NCBI GenBank assembly: GCA_028282295.1
Contig: JANQIE010000212.1
Coordinates: forward strand, 1 to 39,828
Direction: 5' to 3'
DNA length: 39,828 nucleotides
Source of the DNA: Desulfobacterales bacterium
GTDB taxonomy: Bacteria > Desulfobacterota > Desulfobacteria > Desulfobacterales > JANQIE01
The notes beneath the pieces were generated by a model. That model ran no database searches. It saw nothing but the letters and a program-made list of their open reading frames with translations, and was not told the DNA's origin. Made by a program: the position numbers and the translations under genes. The stretch's first letter is position 1; every line of letters begins with the position of its first letter. Below, piece after piece: positions 8,595 to 16,975 of the stretch.

Positions 8595-10172
8595 ATGCGG
8601 ATCAACATGTTCAACATCGGGCCGATCACCCGCGGGCAATACGTTGCCGCTGTGATCAGCGGCCTGCTCCTGACCGGGAGCTTACCTGACGCCGGTATCC
8701 ACTTACTGGCCTGGGTCGCCCTGCTGCCTCTTTTGGCGGCCATCCGTGACCAGTCACCGGGCGATGCAATGCGCCTTGGATTTATCACCGGCTTCATTCA
8801 TTTCATCACCCTGATGTATTGGCTGGCAGCCACCATGCAGACCTACGGCGGTCTGCCGATGTTCGCGGCGTTATTGCTGTTGGTGGCCCTGACCCTGTTT
8901 TTGGCACTCTATCCGGCCTTGTTTGCCTGGATTGTGATTGCGGCGGGCCGGCGCCCGGGCTATCTCATGCTACTGGTGCCCGCAAGCTGGGTAACCGTGG
9001 AATACCTGCGCGGCTACCTGTTTTCCGGCCTGCCCTGGGAGTTTCTGGGCTACTCGCAGCATCGTCTGCTGCCGCTTATCCAGGTGGCTGATCTCACCGG
9101 GGTATACGGCCTGTCATTTTTAATCGGTCTGGTAAACGCCGCGCTGTTTCTGCTGCACCTGGCCTTAACAGGCAAAAACTGGCAGGGTACACGGTTAGAC
9201 GTCAAAACCGCCGCCGCCTGGCTCGGATGCGCCCTTGCCGTGGTCGGTCTGGCAGGCGGCTACGGACTGCATCGAATCCGGCAAATCGATACCAATTATG
9301 CGCAGGCAACCGCATTGAAAACCGCCGTGGTTCAGGGCAACATCGAGCAAGCGCTCAAATGGGACACCGCCTATCAGATCCAGACGATCCAGAAATATGT
9401 CGCCCTGTCCCAACAGCTAAAGTCCGCAGATCCGGCGCTGGTGGTGTGGCCGGAAACCGCAACCCCGTTTTATTTCCTGCACGACAAAGTGCTCTCCCAA
9501 ATGGTCCTGGACGGGATCGCCGGTACCCGGGCCGCCTACTTGATCGGCAGTCCATCGTTCAATACCACCCCCGCCGGCACCGAACTTTACAACAGCGCGT
9601 TTTTGATCGACCGGAACAGCCAACCGCTCGGCAGGTACGACAAAGTCCATCTGGTTCCCTACGGCGAATATGTCCCCTTCAAAAAATGGTTGCCATTTAT
9701 CGACAAACTGGTGCATGCCGTGGGGGATTTCAAACCGGGCCGCATCGGCAATACCTTGACGTGGCAGGACCGCAAAATCGGCGTGCAGATCTGTTATGAA
9801 ATCATCTTTCCCCATCTGGCGCGACGCATGGTTAAAAACGGCGCCGATTTTTTAGTGAACATCACCAATGATGCCTGGTTCGGTCGTTCCGGCGCCCCGT
9901 ATCAACATTTTTCCATGGCTGTTTTCAGGGCGGTGGAAAACCGGCGTGCCTTGATCCGGTCCGCCAATACCGGCATCAGTGGATTTATCGACCCGGTGGG
10001 TCGCGTGCTCGTCCAAACCGGTTTGTTTGAGGACGCTACGGCAACGCAAACAATCAGACTGTTGCAGGGGCAATCCCTGTATACCCGCTGGGGCGACGTA
10101 TTCGCCCAGGCGTGCCTTTTGCTTACGATCGTAGGGACGATCGTCTGTCGAATCAAACATCGACGGCAGTAA
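8595..10172 (+). CDS. lnt: Apolipoprotein N-acyltransferase Lnt
   Basis: Adds the third acyl chain to the N-terminal cysteine of lipoproteins in the inner membrane, taking it from a phospholipid. The 525-residue protein has about seven membrane segments in residues 10-220 and then a nitrilase-fold domain. The catalytic triad is visible: E287 in VVWPET, K350 in DKVHLVPYGEY and C400 in GVQICYE. A final membrane segment lies near the C-terminus. The start is uncertain. An upstream ATG at 8520 lies inside the hairpin and would add unlikely residues; ATG 8595 and ATG 8607 are both in frame with weak ribosome binding sites. The next gene, prfB, begins 72 bp later. Confidence 0.92.
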   Translation: MRINMFNIGPITRGQYVAAVISGLLLTGSLPDAGIHLLAWVALLPLLAAIRDQSPGDAMRLGFITGFIHFITLMYWLAATMQTYGGLPMFAALLLLVALTLFLALYPALFAWIVIAAGRRPGYLMLLVPASWVTVEYLRGYLFSGLPWEFLGYSQHRLLPLIQVADLTGVYGLSFLIGLVNAALFLLHLALTGKNWQGTRLDVKTAAAWLGCALAVVGLAGGYGLHRIRQIDTNYAQATALKTAVVQGNIEQALKWDTAYQIQTIQKYVALSQQLKSADPALVVWPETATPFYFLHDKVLSQMVLDGIAGTRAAYLIGSPSFNTTPAGTELYNSAFLIDRNSQPLGRYDKVHLVPYGEYVPFKKWLPFIDKLVHAVGDFKPGRIGNTLTWQDRKIGVQICYEIIFPHLARRMVKNGADFLVNITNDAWFGRSGAPYQHFSMAVFRAVENRRALIRSANTGISGFIDPVGRVLVQTGLFEDATATQTIRLLQGQSLYTRWGDVFAQACLLLTIVGTIVCRIKHRRQ

Positions 10173-10244
10173 CACTGAACAAGCGGTTCATTTTTACCGT
10201 GGTTTTGTGGTAATAAATAAAAACTCAAACAAGGAGAAACGCTC

Positions 10245-11349
10245 ATGTCTGCTGAAATAAAACAAACCATCAAAGACCTGTATCAAAAACTCGACCAGGT
10301 GCGAGGTTGTCTTTGACCTAGCTGCCCTGGAAAAACGACTGCTCGAACTCGAACATCAAATTGCCGGCGAAAACTTCTGGGACCAGCCGGAGCGCAGCAA
10401 ACCGATTCTAAAGGAACGGACACAGCTCGAACGCAGGCTTTCCCGTTATCGCAACATCGCCAAGGACCTGGAAGACAGTGAAGTGCTCTTCGACCTGGCC
10501 CTGGAGGAATCCGACGCGGACACGCTCGCCGAGGTCGCCGCACAGACTCGGAAAATCGACGGGCAACTGGACCGGTTTTCCCTCGACCTGATGTTGAGCG
10601 GCGAGGACGACGCCAACAGCGCCATCGTTTCGATCAACGCCGGCGCCGGCGGAACCGAGGCCCAGGACTGGGCCGAGATGCTGTTTCGGATGTACCTGCG
10701 TTGGGTGGAACGCAAAGGATTTAAATCGGAGATCATCGATTTTCAACCAGGCGATGAAGCCGGTATCAAAAGCGTCACCTTCACCGCCGGCGGCGATTTC
10801 GCCTACGGCTATTTAAAAAGCGAAATCGGCGTGCATCGCTTGGTGCGCATTTCACCCTTCAACGCCAGCGGCAAACGGCATACCTCGTTTGCGTCGGTCT
10901 TTGTCTACCCGGAACTGGAAAACGAGATCGAAATCGATATCGAAGAAAAAGATCTGCGCATTGACGTTTACCGGGCCAGCGGCGCCGGCGGCCAGCACGT
11001 CAACAAAACCAGCAGCGCCGTGCGTATCACCCATCTGCCGTCGGGGATCGTGGTCCAGTGTCAGCAGGAAAAATCGCAACACCGCAATAAAGATATGGCC
11101 ATGAAAGTGCTCAAGGCCCGCCTTCATCAGGTTGAAAAGCAAAAGCAGGAAGACAAACTACAGCAGATTCACAACGGCAAGGACGATATCAATTTCGGCA
11201 GCCAGATTCGCTCCTACGTGCTCCACCCGTATCAGATGGTCAAGGACCATCGCATCGGTCTGGACATCGGCAATGTCAACAACGTGCTCGACGGCGACAT
11301 CGATCCGTTCATTCAGGGCGTGCTGCTGGCCGACAGCCAGGTCAAATGA
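10245..11349 (+). CDS. prfB: Peptide chain release factor 2, with programmed +1 frameshift
   Basis: Recognises UGA and UAA stop codons and releases the finished peptide. AAGGAG at 10231 precedes the ATG at 10245. The first 23 codons end with CTT and an in-frame TGA at 10314-10316. Translation continues in the +1 frame from 10315 (GAC CTA...), giving 367 residues. The tripeptide anticodon S203-P-F205 specific for RF2 and the catalytic G248-G-Q250 loop are both present. This is the classic autoregulated arrangement: when RF2 is scarce the ribosome shifts instead of stopping. It is an intact gene, not a frameshift pseudogene. The UGA decoding also matters for the two selenoprotein genes in the window, since RF2 competes with Sec insertion. 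Confidence 0.96.
10303..10317 (+). promoter_or_regulatory. RF2 programmed frameshift site
   Basis: The slippery sequence CTT TGA C at 10311-10317 is preceded by a Shine-Dalgarno-like GAGGT at 10303-10307, three bases before CTT. This is the spacing of the E. coli site, where the internal Shine-Dalgarno pushes the ribosome forward by one. Here that element is weaker than the E. coli AGGGGG. Confidence 0.93.
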
Positions 11350-11374
11350 TGCAAGAATACTATCCGGAAACCTG

Positions 11375-11917
11375 ATGGACCCTTTTGAAATCATCAACAC
11401 GTTTTACCGGCAGGGCACCAGGCCTTACAGGATCCTGGTCGATCACGGCCGTCAGGTAGCGGCCAAAGCCACGGCGATCGCCGCCCGCCTGCAGGCCCAA
11501 GGCGAACAGATCGACATCGCCTTTGTCAACGAGGCCGCACTGTTGCACGATATCGGCATGTTCATGACCGCCACGCCCAAACTGGGCTGCCACGGGCAGC
11601 ACCCGTATATCCGCCACGGGTTGCTGGGACGCGCCCTTCTGCAAGAGAAAGGATACCCGCGTCATGCCCTGGTCTGCGAAAGACACGTGGGCACCGGGTT
11701 GAGCGCCGCCGACATCGAACGCCAAAAGCTGCCCCTGCCCGTGCGCGACATGCGCCCGGTATCACTGGAAGAAGAAGTCATCTGTTTTGCGGATAAATTT
11801 TTTTCAAAAGACAACAACGGCAAGGAGAAATCGATAGCGAAGATCAGGACAAAAATTGCGGATTACGGAACCGCGGCACACAAGCAATTTGATGCATGGG
11901 TTGAACGATTCCTATAA
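11375..11917 (+). CDS. HD-domain phosphohydrolase-like protein
   Basis: A 180-residue HD-superfamily protein. The metal site shows as a histidine in the first helix (LVDHGRQVA), the HDIG pair in LLHDIGMF, and later histidines in GCHGQHPYIRHG and CERHVG. Relatives hydrolyse phosphate esters of nucleotides or related compounds; the substrate here cannot be told. It follows prfB by 25 bp and is probably co-transcribed. The start at 11375 begins MDPFEI; no strong ribosome binding site is seen, so coupling to prfB translation is possible. Confidence 0.8.
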   Translation: MDPFEIINTFYRQGTRPYRILVDHGRQVAAKATAIAARLQAQGEQIDIAFVNEAALLHDIGMFMTATPKLGCHGQHPYIRHGLLGRALLQEKGYPRHALVCERHVGTGLSAADIERQKLPLPVRDMRPVSLEEEVICFADKFFSKDNNGKEKSIAKIRTKIADYGTAAHKQFDAWVERFL

Positions 11918-11985
11918 AAGAAAGACACGCCCCCAAAACATCAAAAGCCCCCCATCCACAATTCCCAATTCCCAATTCTTAATTC

Positions 11986-12031
11986 AAAAAACGCCGGGGG
12001 AGGCCGCGTCCCCGCCACCCCTCCCCCGGCG
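11986..12031 (-). terminator. Rho-independent terminator of nfnB
   Basis: A perfect 12-bp G/C stem pairs 12020-12031 with 11992-12003. On the minus strand it is followed by six T residues (11986-11991). It stands 30 bp after the nfnB stop codon. Just beyond it (11957-11985) is an AATTCCC-type tandem stretch similar to one at 122-140. Confidence 0.88.
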
Positions 12032-12060
12032 CAACCAAAACGCCTCAACATCCCCAAAAA

Positions 12061-13476
12061 CTACCATCCCAACGTCAAATAATCATGGATCGAATCGGCG
12101 GCAATGCGCCCCGCACCCATAGCCAGGATAACCGTGGCGGCGCCGGTGACAATGTCGCCGCCGGCCCAGACACCCTTTTTACAGGTTTTACCGGTGGCTT
12201 CATCGGCAACGACATAGCCCCATTGATTCACCGTCAAATCCGGGGTTGTTTGGGTCAGCAGGGGATTGGCCCCCGAACCGACAGCCACGATGCACAGGTC
12301 ACATGTCAGTTCGAATTCAGACCCTTTGATGTGCACCGGCCGGCGACGACCGGAATCGTCAGGCTCGCCCAGTTCCATCTTCAGGCATTCCATCCCGGTG
12401 AGCCGTCCTTTTTCATTGCCGATGTACCGGGTGGGATTGGTGAGCAGATAAAACTCCAGCCCTTCTTCCTCCGCATGATGGATCTCGGCGGCGCGCGCGG
12501 GCATTTCATCGCGGGAACGGCGGTAGACGATCTTCACGTTTTGAGCGCCCAGGCGCATGGCGGTGCGGGCCGCGTCCATGGCCACGTTGCCGGCGCCGAG
12601 CACGACAACGTTCCTGCCCTTGGGAATCGGCGTATCGACGTCAGGAAATTTGTAGGCTTTCATTAAGTTGGCCCTTGTCAGGTATTCGTTGGCTGACAGG
12701 ATGCCGACCAGGTTCTCTCCCGGAATGTTCATGAAGCGGGGCAACCCGGCGCCGACCCCCAGGTAGACGGCATCGTAGCCTTCTTCAAACAATTCATCCA
12801 GGCTGACGGTGCGGCCGACCACGGCGTTGCACGCCACCTTGACCCCCAAACGCTCCAGAAAGTTAATCTCCTGGGCCACGATGGCCTTGGGCAGACGAAA
12901 TTCCGGAATGCCGTAAACCAGCACGCCGCCGGGCTTGTGAAAGGCTTCCAGGATAGTCACCTCGTGCCCCTTGACGATCAGATCACCGGCCACGGTCAAA
13001 CCCGACGGGCCGGAACCGACCACCGCGACCTTTTTGCCGGTGGGCGGCTGTTTGGGCGGCAATTCACCGGTGCCGTTTTCACGTTCGTAATCGGCGCAGA
13101 AGCGTTCCAGGTTGCCGATGGCAATCGGATCACCTTTTTTGCCCATAATGCACAAACCTTCACATTGAATCTCCTGCGGGCACACCCGGCCGCAAACCGC
13201 CGGCAGTGCATTCTTGCTCCACAAATTACGAATGGCGCCGGTCATGTCGCCTTCAGTGATCAACCTTATGAATCCGGGAATATCGACTTGCACCGGGCAG
13301 CCGGCAACGCAATTGGGCTTGCGGCACTGAATGCAGCGGGACGCCTCTTGTTGGGCCATCTGCATGGTGTAACCGGTGGGAACTTCCAAAAAATTACGGG
13401 CCCGCTCCCGCGGATCCTGTTCAGGCATGGCGACACGGGGTTCGCCCTTTATTTTTCTGGTCGGTTTTGCGGCCAT
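12061..13476 (-). CDS. nfnB: NfnB / glutamate-synthase-small-subunit-like flavoprotein
   Basis: A 471-residue FAD and iron-sulfur protein. The N-terminal region holds the cysteine cluster CIQCRKPNCVAGCP (about residues 48-61) and a second set near residue 95-110 for [4Fe-4S] centres. An FAD-binding GxGxxG (VVGSGPSGL, about 150) and an NADPH-binding one (VLGAGNVAMD, about 290) follow. With its upstream partner it matches the NfnAB transhydrogenase, which couples NADH, NADPH and ferredoxin by electron bifurcation; the same architecture is annotated as sulfide dehydrogenase SudA or as GltD-like. No glutamate synthase large subunit is nearby, which favours Nfn/Sud. GGAGGA precedes the ATG. It lies 32 bp after nfnA. 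Confidence 0.87.
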   Translation of the reverse strand: MAAKPTRKIKGEPRVAMPEQDPRERARNFLEVPTGYTMQMAQQEASRCIQCRKPNCVAGCPVQVDIPGFIRLITEGDMTGAIRNLWSKNALPAVCGRVCPQEIQCEGLCIMGKKGDPIAIGNLERFCADYERENGTGELPPKQPPTGKKVAVVGSGPSGLTVAGDLIVKGHEVTILEAFHKPGGVLVYGIPEFRLPKAIVAQEINFLERLGVKVACNAVVGRTVSLDELFEEGYDAVYLGVGAGLPRFMNIPGENLVGILSANEYLTRANLMKAYKFPDVDTPIPKGRNVVVLGAGNVAMDAARTAMRLGAQNVKIVYRRSRDEMPARAAEIHHAEEEGLEFYLLTNPTRYIGNEKGRLTGMECLKMELGEPDDSGRRRPVHIKGSEFELTCDLCIVAVGSGANPLLTQTTPDLTVNQWGYVVADEATGKTCKKGVWAGGDIVTGAATVILAMGAGRIAADSIHDYLTLGW

Positions 13477-13508
13477 TTATCTTCCTCCAAAATCAATCAA
13501 CGTGTTTA

Positions 13509-14345
13509 TTACTTGGCATCACGAATGGTGCAGTAGTCTTCGAAGCAGCCCTGTTCTTCGTCGCAGTAGGCTTGCAGGCGCAACATCAATTCATCGAAAT
13601 CGACCTGGTGGCCGTCAAATTCAGGCCCGTCAACACAGGCGAATTTGGTCTCGCCGCCCACCGACACGCGGCAGCCGCCGCACATACCGGTACCGTCCAC
13701 CATGATCGGGTTCAGGCTCACCAGGGTCGGGACCTGGTACTCTTTGGTCATCAAGGACACAAATTTCATCATCGGCACCGGGCCGATGGCGACCGCCATC
13801 TGAACATCACCTTGTTCCAACACATCCTTGAGCACATCGGTGACAAAGCCGTGGTGCCCGTAGGAGCCGTCATCGGTGCAAATGTGCAGGGTATGCGACG
13901 CCGCGCGCATTTCTTCTTCCATGATCAAGATGTCTTTACTGCGCGCGCCCACGATGCCGATCACGTTGTTGCCGGCCTGTTTCAAGGCGCGGGTGATGGG
14001 ATGCATCACGGCAATGCCGGTGCCGCCGCCGACACAAACCACATTGCCGACCTTTTCAATGTGGGTCGGTTTGCCCAAAGGGCCGATCACATCCTGGTAT
14101 CCCTGACCGGTCTGCAAATCGCGAAACAGGGCGGTCGATTTACCCACGACCATATAAATGATCGTAATGGTGCCTTTTTGCGGATCGGTGTCGGCCATGG
14201 TCAAGGGGATGCGTTCGCCGTCCTCGTTGGCCTTCAAAATGACAAATTGACCGGGCAATGCTTTGCGCGCGATTTTGGGGGCTTCAATCTCGTTGAGGAT
14301 GACAGTCCCACCGGCCATTTCCTTGCGGTTGACAATCTTAAACAT
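13509..14345 (-). CDS. nfnA: NfnA / ferredoxin-NADP reductase-like subunit
   Basis: A 278-residue partner of the flavoprotein downstream. The N-terminal half is an FAD-binding reductase domain (PGQFVIL, about 35; RIPLTMAD, about 55). A nucleotide-binding GGGTGIAVMHP stretch lies near 110-120. The C-terminal part has the cysteine set DGTGMCGGCRV plus a later CVDGPEF for a [2Fe-2S] centre, as in NfnA, SudB and dihydroorotate dehydrogenase electron-transfer subunits. AGGGAGG lies directly before the ATG at 14345, which is preferred over an in-frame start at 14414 that lacks such a site. Its place ahead of nfnB is the usual operon order. Confidence 0.88.
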   Translation of the reverse strand: MFKIVNRKEMAGGTVILNEIEAPKIARKALPGQFVILKANEDGERIPLTMADTDPQKGTITIIYMVVGKSTALFRDLQTGQGYQDVIGPLGKPTHIEKVGNVVCVGGGTGIAVMHPITRALKQAGNNVIGIVGARSKDILIMEEEMRAASHTLHICTDDGSYGHHGFVTDVLKDVLEQGDVQMAVAIGPVPMMKFVSLMTKEYQVPTLVSLNPIMVDGTGMCGGCRVSVGGETKFACVDGPEFDGHQVDFDELMLRLQAYCDEEQGCFEDYCTIRDAK

Positions 14346-14522
14346 GGATTCCTCCCTATAACATGAATTTTTGCAGGGGTTGTGTTGTGACCAATATGCG
14401 CTCCCATTGGGCACAAGGGATTAATTTAATCACTTGACTTTTGACAAATCAAGAGCATTGTTGCTTAAATCGCGCCACGGTGCTACGACCCCTGAGTTTG
14501 TAACAACCAATGAAGGAACGCC

Positions 14523-15320
14523 ATGCAATTAAAACTATTCGACAGTCATTGCCACATCGACGATAAAAGTTTTGAGACCGATTTTGACGCCATGTTGGCA
14601 CGGTTTCACCAGGCCGGCGGCCGGGCCCTGCTGGTGGCCGGTATCGATTCGGCGCGCTCGCAACGCGGCGTCCGGTTGGCCCGCACCCATGCGCCCATCT
14701 ATGCCTCGGTCGGTTTTCATCCCCATGACGCGCGCAACTGCAATGAAGACAAGCTGCAGGCGTTGATCGGGCTGGCCCGCGAGCCCAAAGTCTGCGCCTG
14801 GGGTGAAATCGGTTTGGACTTCAACCGGCAGTATTCTCCCCGGACGGATCAGGAACGCTGGTTTATCCGGCAGCTTGAGATCACGGATCAGATAGATCTG
14901 CCGATTATTTTGCACGAGCGGGACAGCGGGGGGCGCTTGCTGGAAATTCTGCGGCAGCAGCCGAACGCGGATCGCCGGGCGGTGGTGCACTGCTTCAGCG
15001 GCACCCGACAAGAATTGAGCCACTATCTTGAGATGGGCTTTTACATCGGCATTACCGGCATCCTGACCATTGCCAAAAGGGGCGGCCCTTTGCGATCGCT
15101 GGCAACGCACATTCCGGCCGACCGGCTCTTAATTGAAACCGACGCGCCCTACCTGACCCCGGCGCCCGAGAAAAACCGCACCCGCCGCAATGAACCGGCA
15201 TTTGTCAGGTCGACCTTGCTGAAACTGGCCGAAGTTCGCGGGGATGATCCTGAGATTTTAGCTGAAACCGCGTGGAACAATACCTGCCGGTTGTTCGGCA
15301 TTGGGGGGCAGGAATCATGA
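14523..15320 (+). CDS. tatD: TatD-family metal-dependent DNase
   Basis: A 265-residue TIM-barrel hydrolase. The metal ligands typical of the family are visible: DSHCHID at residues 7-13, GEIGLDF near 97, H in ILHERDSG near 133, H in VVHCFSG near 157, and the late aspartate in ETDAPYL near 210. TatD proteins are 3'-5' DNA exonucleases with roles in repair and nucleic-acid turnover. The stop codon overlaps the start of the next gene by four bases (ATGA), so the two are translationally coupled. Confidence 0.93.
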   Translation: MQLKLFDSHCHIDDKSFETDFDAMLARFHQAGGRALLVAGIDSARSQRGVRLARTHAPIYASVGFHPHDARNCNEDKLQALIGLAREPKVCAWGEIGLDFNRQYSPRTDQERWFIRQLEITDQIDLPIILHERDSGGRLLEILRQQPNADRRAVVHCFSGTRQELSHYLEMGFYIGITGILTIAKRGGPLRSLATHIPADRLLIETDAPYLTPAPEKNRTRRNEPAFVRSTLLKLAEVRGDDPEILAETAWNNTCRLFGIGGQES

Positions 15321-15664
15321 CCGGACTGGATGAACTGATGGCCGCCATACGCCGTTTCAACAATGACCGGGACTGGCACCAATTCCATTCGCCCAAAAAC
15401 CTGGTCATGGCGCTTGGGGTTGAGGTGGCCGAATTGACCGAACATTTTCAGTGGTTGACCCAGCAGCAAAGCCGCGCCCTGCCGCCGGACAAGCGCGAAG
15501 CCGTAACCCGGGAAATCGGTGATGTTCTGATCTACCTGCTCAATTTATCCGACCAACTGGGCATCGACCCCCTAAAGGCCGCCATGAAAAAAATGCAACA
15601 AAATCAGCGCAAATATCCGGTTGCGCTGGCCAAAGGATCGGCCAAAAAATACGACGAATTGTAG
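15317..15664 (+). CDS. MazG-like / RS21-C6-type nucleotide pyrophosphohydrolase
   Basis: A 115-residue all-alpha NTP-PPase. The metal-binding pattern shows as EVAELTEHFQW (about residues 34-44) followed by REIGDVLIYLLN (about 72-83), the ExxE and ExxD motifs of the MazG superfamily. The size and the HFQW motif match the short dCTPase-like subgroup that clears noncanonical or excess nucleotides. The ATG at 15317 overlaps the tatD stop and has CAGGA just before it. An earlier in-frame ATG at 15272 lies inside tatD and is less likely. Confidence 0.88.
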   Translation: MTGLDELMAAIRRFNNDRDWHQFHSPKNLVMALGVEVAELTEHFQWLTQQQSRALPPDKREAVTREIGDVLIYLLNLSDQLGIDPLKAAMKKMQQNQRKYPVALAKGSAKKYDEL

Positions 15665-15678
15665 TTGCCCGGCTTGTG

Positions 15679-16278
15679 TCAGCGTCTTCGCCTGGAAACA
15701 GCCGCCGGTGTGCGCAAACCGGTTACGCGCAGCACCCACCGGCCGGTCTGAAAAACCACCGTCATGGCGATAACCGGTACCCATACCCAGACAAATTCAC
15801 TTTTCAAGATCACCAGCGCCCGCCGGTTGAAAAAACGGGTCGGATCGACCGGGGACGTAAGAAGCGGCCGAAAATCCCAGAAAACACGCTGATCCGAAAA
15901 CGGAAGCCACAATCCGATGCCCAAACCGGCATCGGTGGCGGCGTCCAACAGGCCATGGGACGCCCCTGCGCAAAAAAACAGCATCGTGAGGTGTAGCCCG
16001 GCTTTGGAAAACAATTTTACGGAGCGGTACCCGCAACGCGTGAAAAATAACGCCACCAACGCAGCAAAGGCGAGCGAATGCATCATTCCGCGGTGCCCGA
16101 GAGGGTGCGCATAGGGAATCCCCAGTTTAAACGCAACCACATCCAGGTCCGGCAAAATCGCGGCAATGACCAGCAAGCCGGCAAGTTTGAATCGGGAGTC
16201 TTCCGGCGGGCCGCACTGCATCAGGCTGCCGCCCACCAGGGCATGGGTAAACGCGGTCGGCAAGGCGCTTCCTTTCAT
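15679..16278 (-). CDS. YdjM-like inner-membrane metal-dependent hydrolase
   Basis: A 199-residue membrane protein of the YdjM/LexA-regulated type. The family signs are THALVGG near residue 11, the IAAILPDLD stretch near 40-46, GHRGMMHS near 61-68 and SHGLLDAATDAGLG near 104-117, all with conserved histidines and aspartates that probably bind metal. Four or so membrane segments are present. The biochemical role of the family is not established. It is convergent with the MazG-like gene, 14 bp away. No strong ribosome binding site is seen before 16278. Confidence 0.8.
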   Translation of the reverse strand: MKGSALPTAFTHALVGGSLMQCGPPEDSRFKLAGLLVIAAILPDLDVVAFKLGIPYAHPLGHRGMMHSLAFAALVALFFTRCGYRSVKLFSKAGLHLTMLFFCAGASHGLLDAATDAGLGIGLWLPFSDQRVFWDFRPLLTSPVDPTRFFNRRALVILKSEFVWVWVPVIAMTVVFQTGRWVLRVTGLRTPAAVSRRRR

Positions 16279-16362
16279 TAACGTTCAGATACCGTTGCAA
16301 CGGTTCAATGTTGGATCGTAGCAAAAAATCGCCCCAAGACAAAGACCACCGCTTAAATCATC

Positions 16363-16396
16363 TCCATCCGGAAACGGCAGATTTCCGAATGGGCAC
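16363..16396. repeat. Minimal copy of the dispersed GTGCCC-TCCGGAAA element
   Basis: Both ends of the element described at 28728-28872 are present here almost back to back: CATCCGGAAA at 16365-16374 and TTTCCGAATGGGCAC at 16382-16396, with only seven bases between. It looks like a deletion derivative that lost the core. It starts four bases after the MORN gene stop codon, read on the minus strand. Confidence 0.6.
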
Positions 16397-16400
16397 CAAC

Positions 16401-16931
16401 TTATGGCATCAGCCGCTTGACCAGCTTTCCGTTTTTAAATTCACCGATCACCTGGCGGCCGTCGCTACGAATTAAAATCCCCTGCCCCGTGCGCTTGCCT
16501 TTGACAAACGAGCCGATGTACCGGCGACCGTCCGGAAAAAGCAATATCCCCCGGCCGTGACGCAGCCCGCCCTCAAACTCACCGATATACTTGCGTCCGT
16601 CCTGGCGCGACAACACGCCGAAACCGTTGCGTTCACGATAACGCCACTGCCCCGTGTACGTGTCACCATTTGGAAACGCGATAACCCCTTCACGAATGGC
16701 GCCCGCCTGCCACCGGCCGGTGATCCGTTTACCGTCCGGTCCGGTCATTACGGCGTGGCCGTGACGGCGTCCCTGCCTGAACTCACCGACGTATTTATGG
16801 CCGGTATCGAGTTGCAGCACGCCCCATCCGTCTTGACAGTCGCCGGACAGACAGCGGTCCTGCGACCAACTCACAATGGGAAAAAGCCAAAAAATCACGA
16901 TCAAGCCGCCGATCGTACCGCTAATTCTCAT
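16401..16931 (-). CDS. Exported MORN-repeat protein
   Basis: A 176-residue protein with an N-terminal signal peptide or anchor (residues 5-24) and about six MORN repeats of roughly 23 residues, with recurring units such as YVGEFRQGRRHG, YTGQWRYRERNG, YIGEFEGGLRHG and YIGSFVKGKRTG. A CLSGDCQDGWG stretch precedes the repeats. MORN repeats build an extended beta-sheet that binds lipids or partner proteins; a specific role cannot be told. GAGGTG precedes the ATG at 16931. The DUF3313 gene starts upstream on the same strand, 44 bp away, so they may be co-transcribed. Confidence 0.85.
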   Translation of the reverse strand: MRISGTIGGLIVIFWLFPIVSWSQDRCLSGDCQDGWGVLQLDTGHKYVGEFRQGRRHGHAVMTGPDGKRITGRWQAGAIREGVIAFPNGDTYTGQWRYRERNGFGVLSRQDGRKYIGEFEGGLRHGRGILLFPDGRRYIGSFVKGKRTGQGILIRSDGRQVIGEFKNGKLVKRLMP

Positions 16932-16975
16932 GACACACCTCAATTTGGGTTGAAAACACGAACCTTTAAAAACAC

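Noticed and set aside
10314-10316. Stop and frame change in prfB read as a broken gene
   Set aside because: It is the standard RF2 programmed frameshift CTT TGA C with an internal Shine-Dalgarno.
13509-14345. NfnA as a dihydroorotate dehydrogenase electron-transfer subunit (PyrK)
   Set aside because: The partner gene is a GltD-like flavoprotein, not pyrD, which points to Nfn/Sud.
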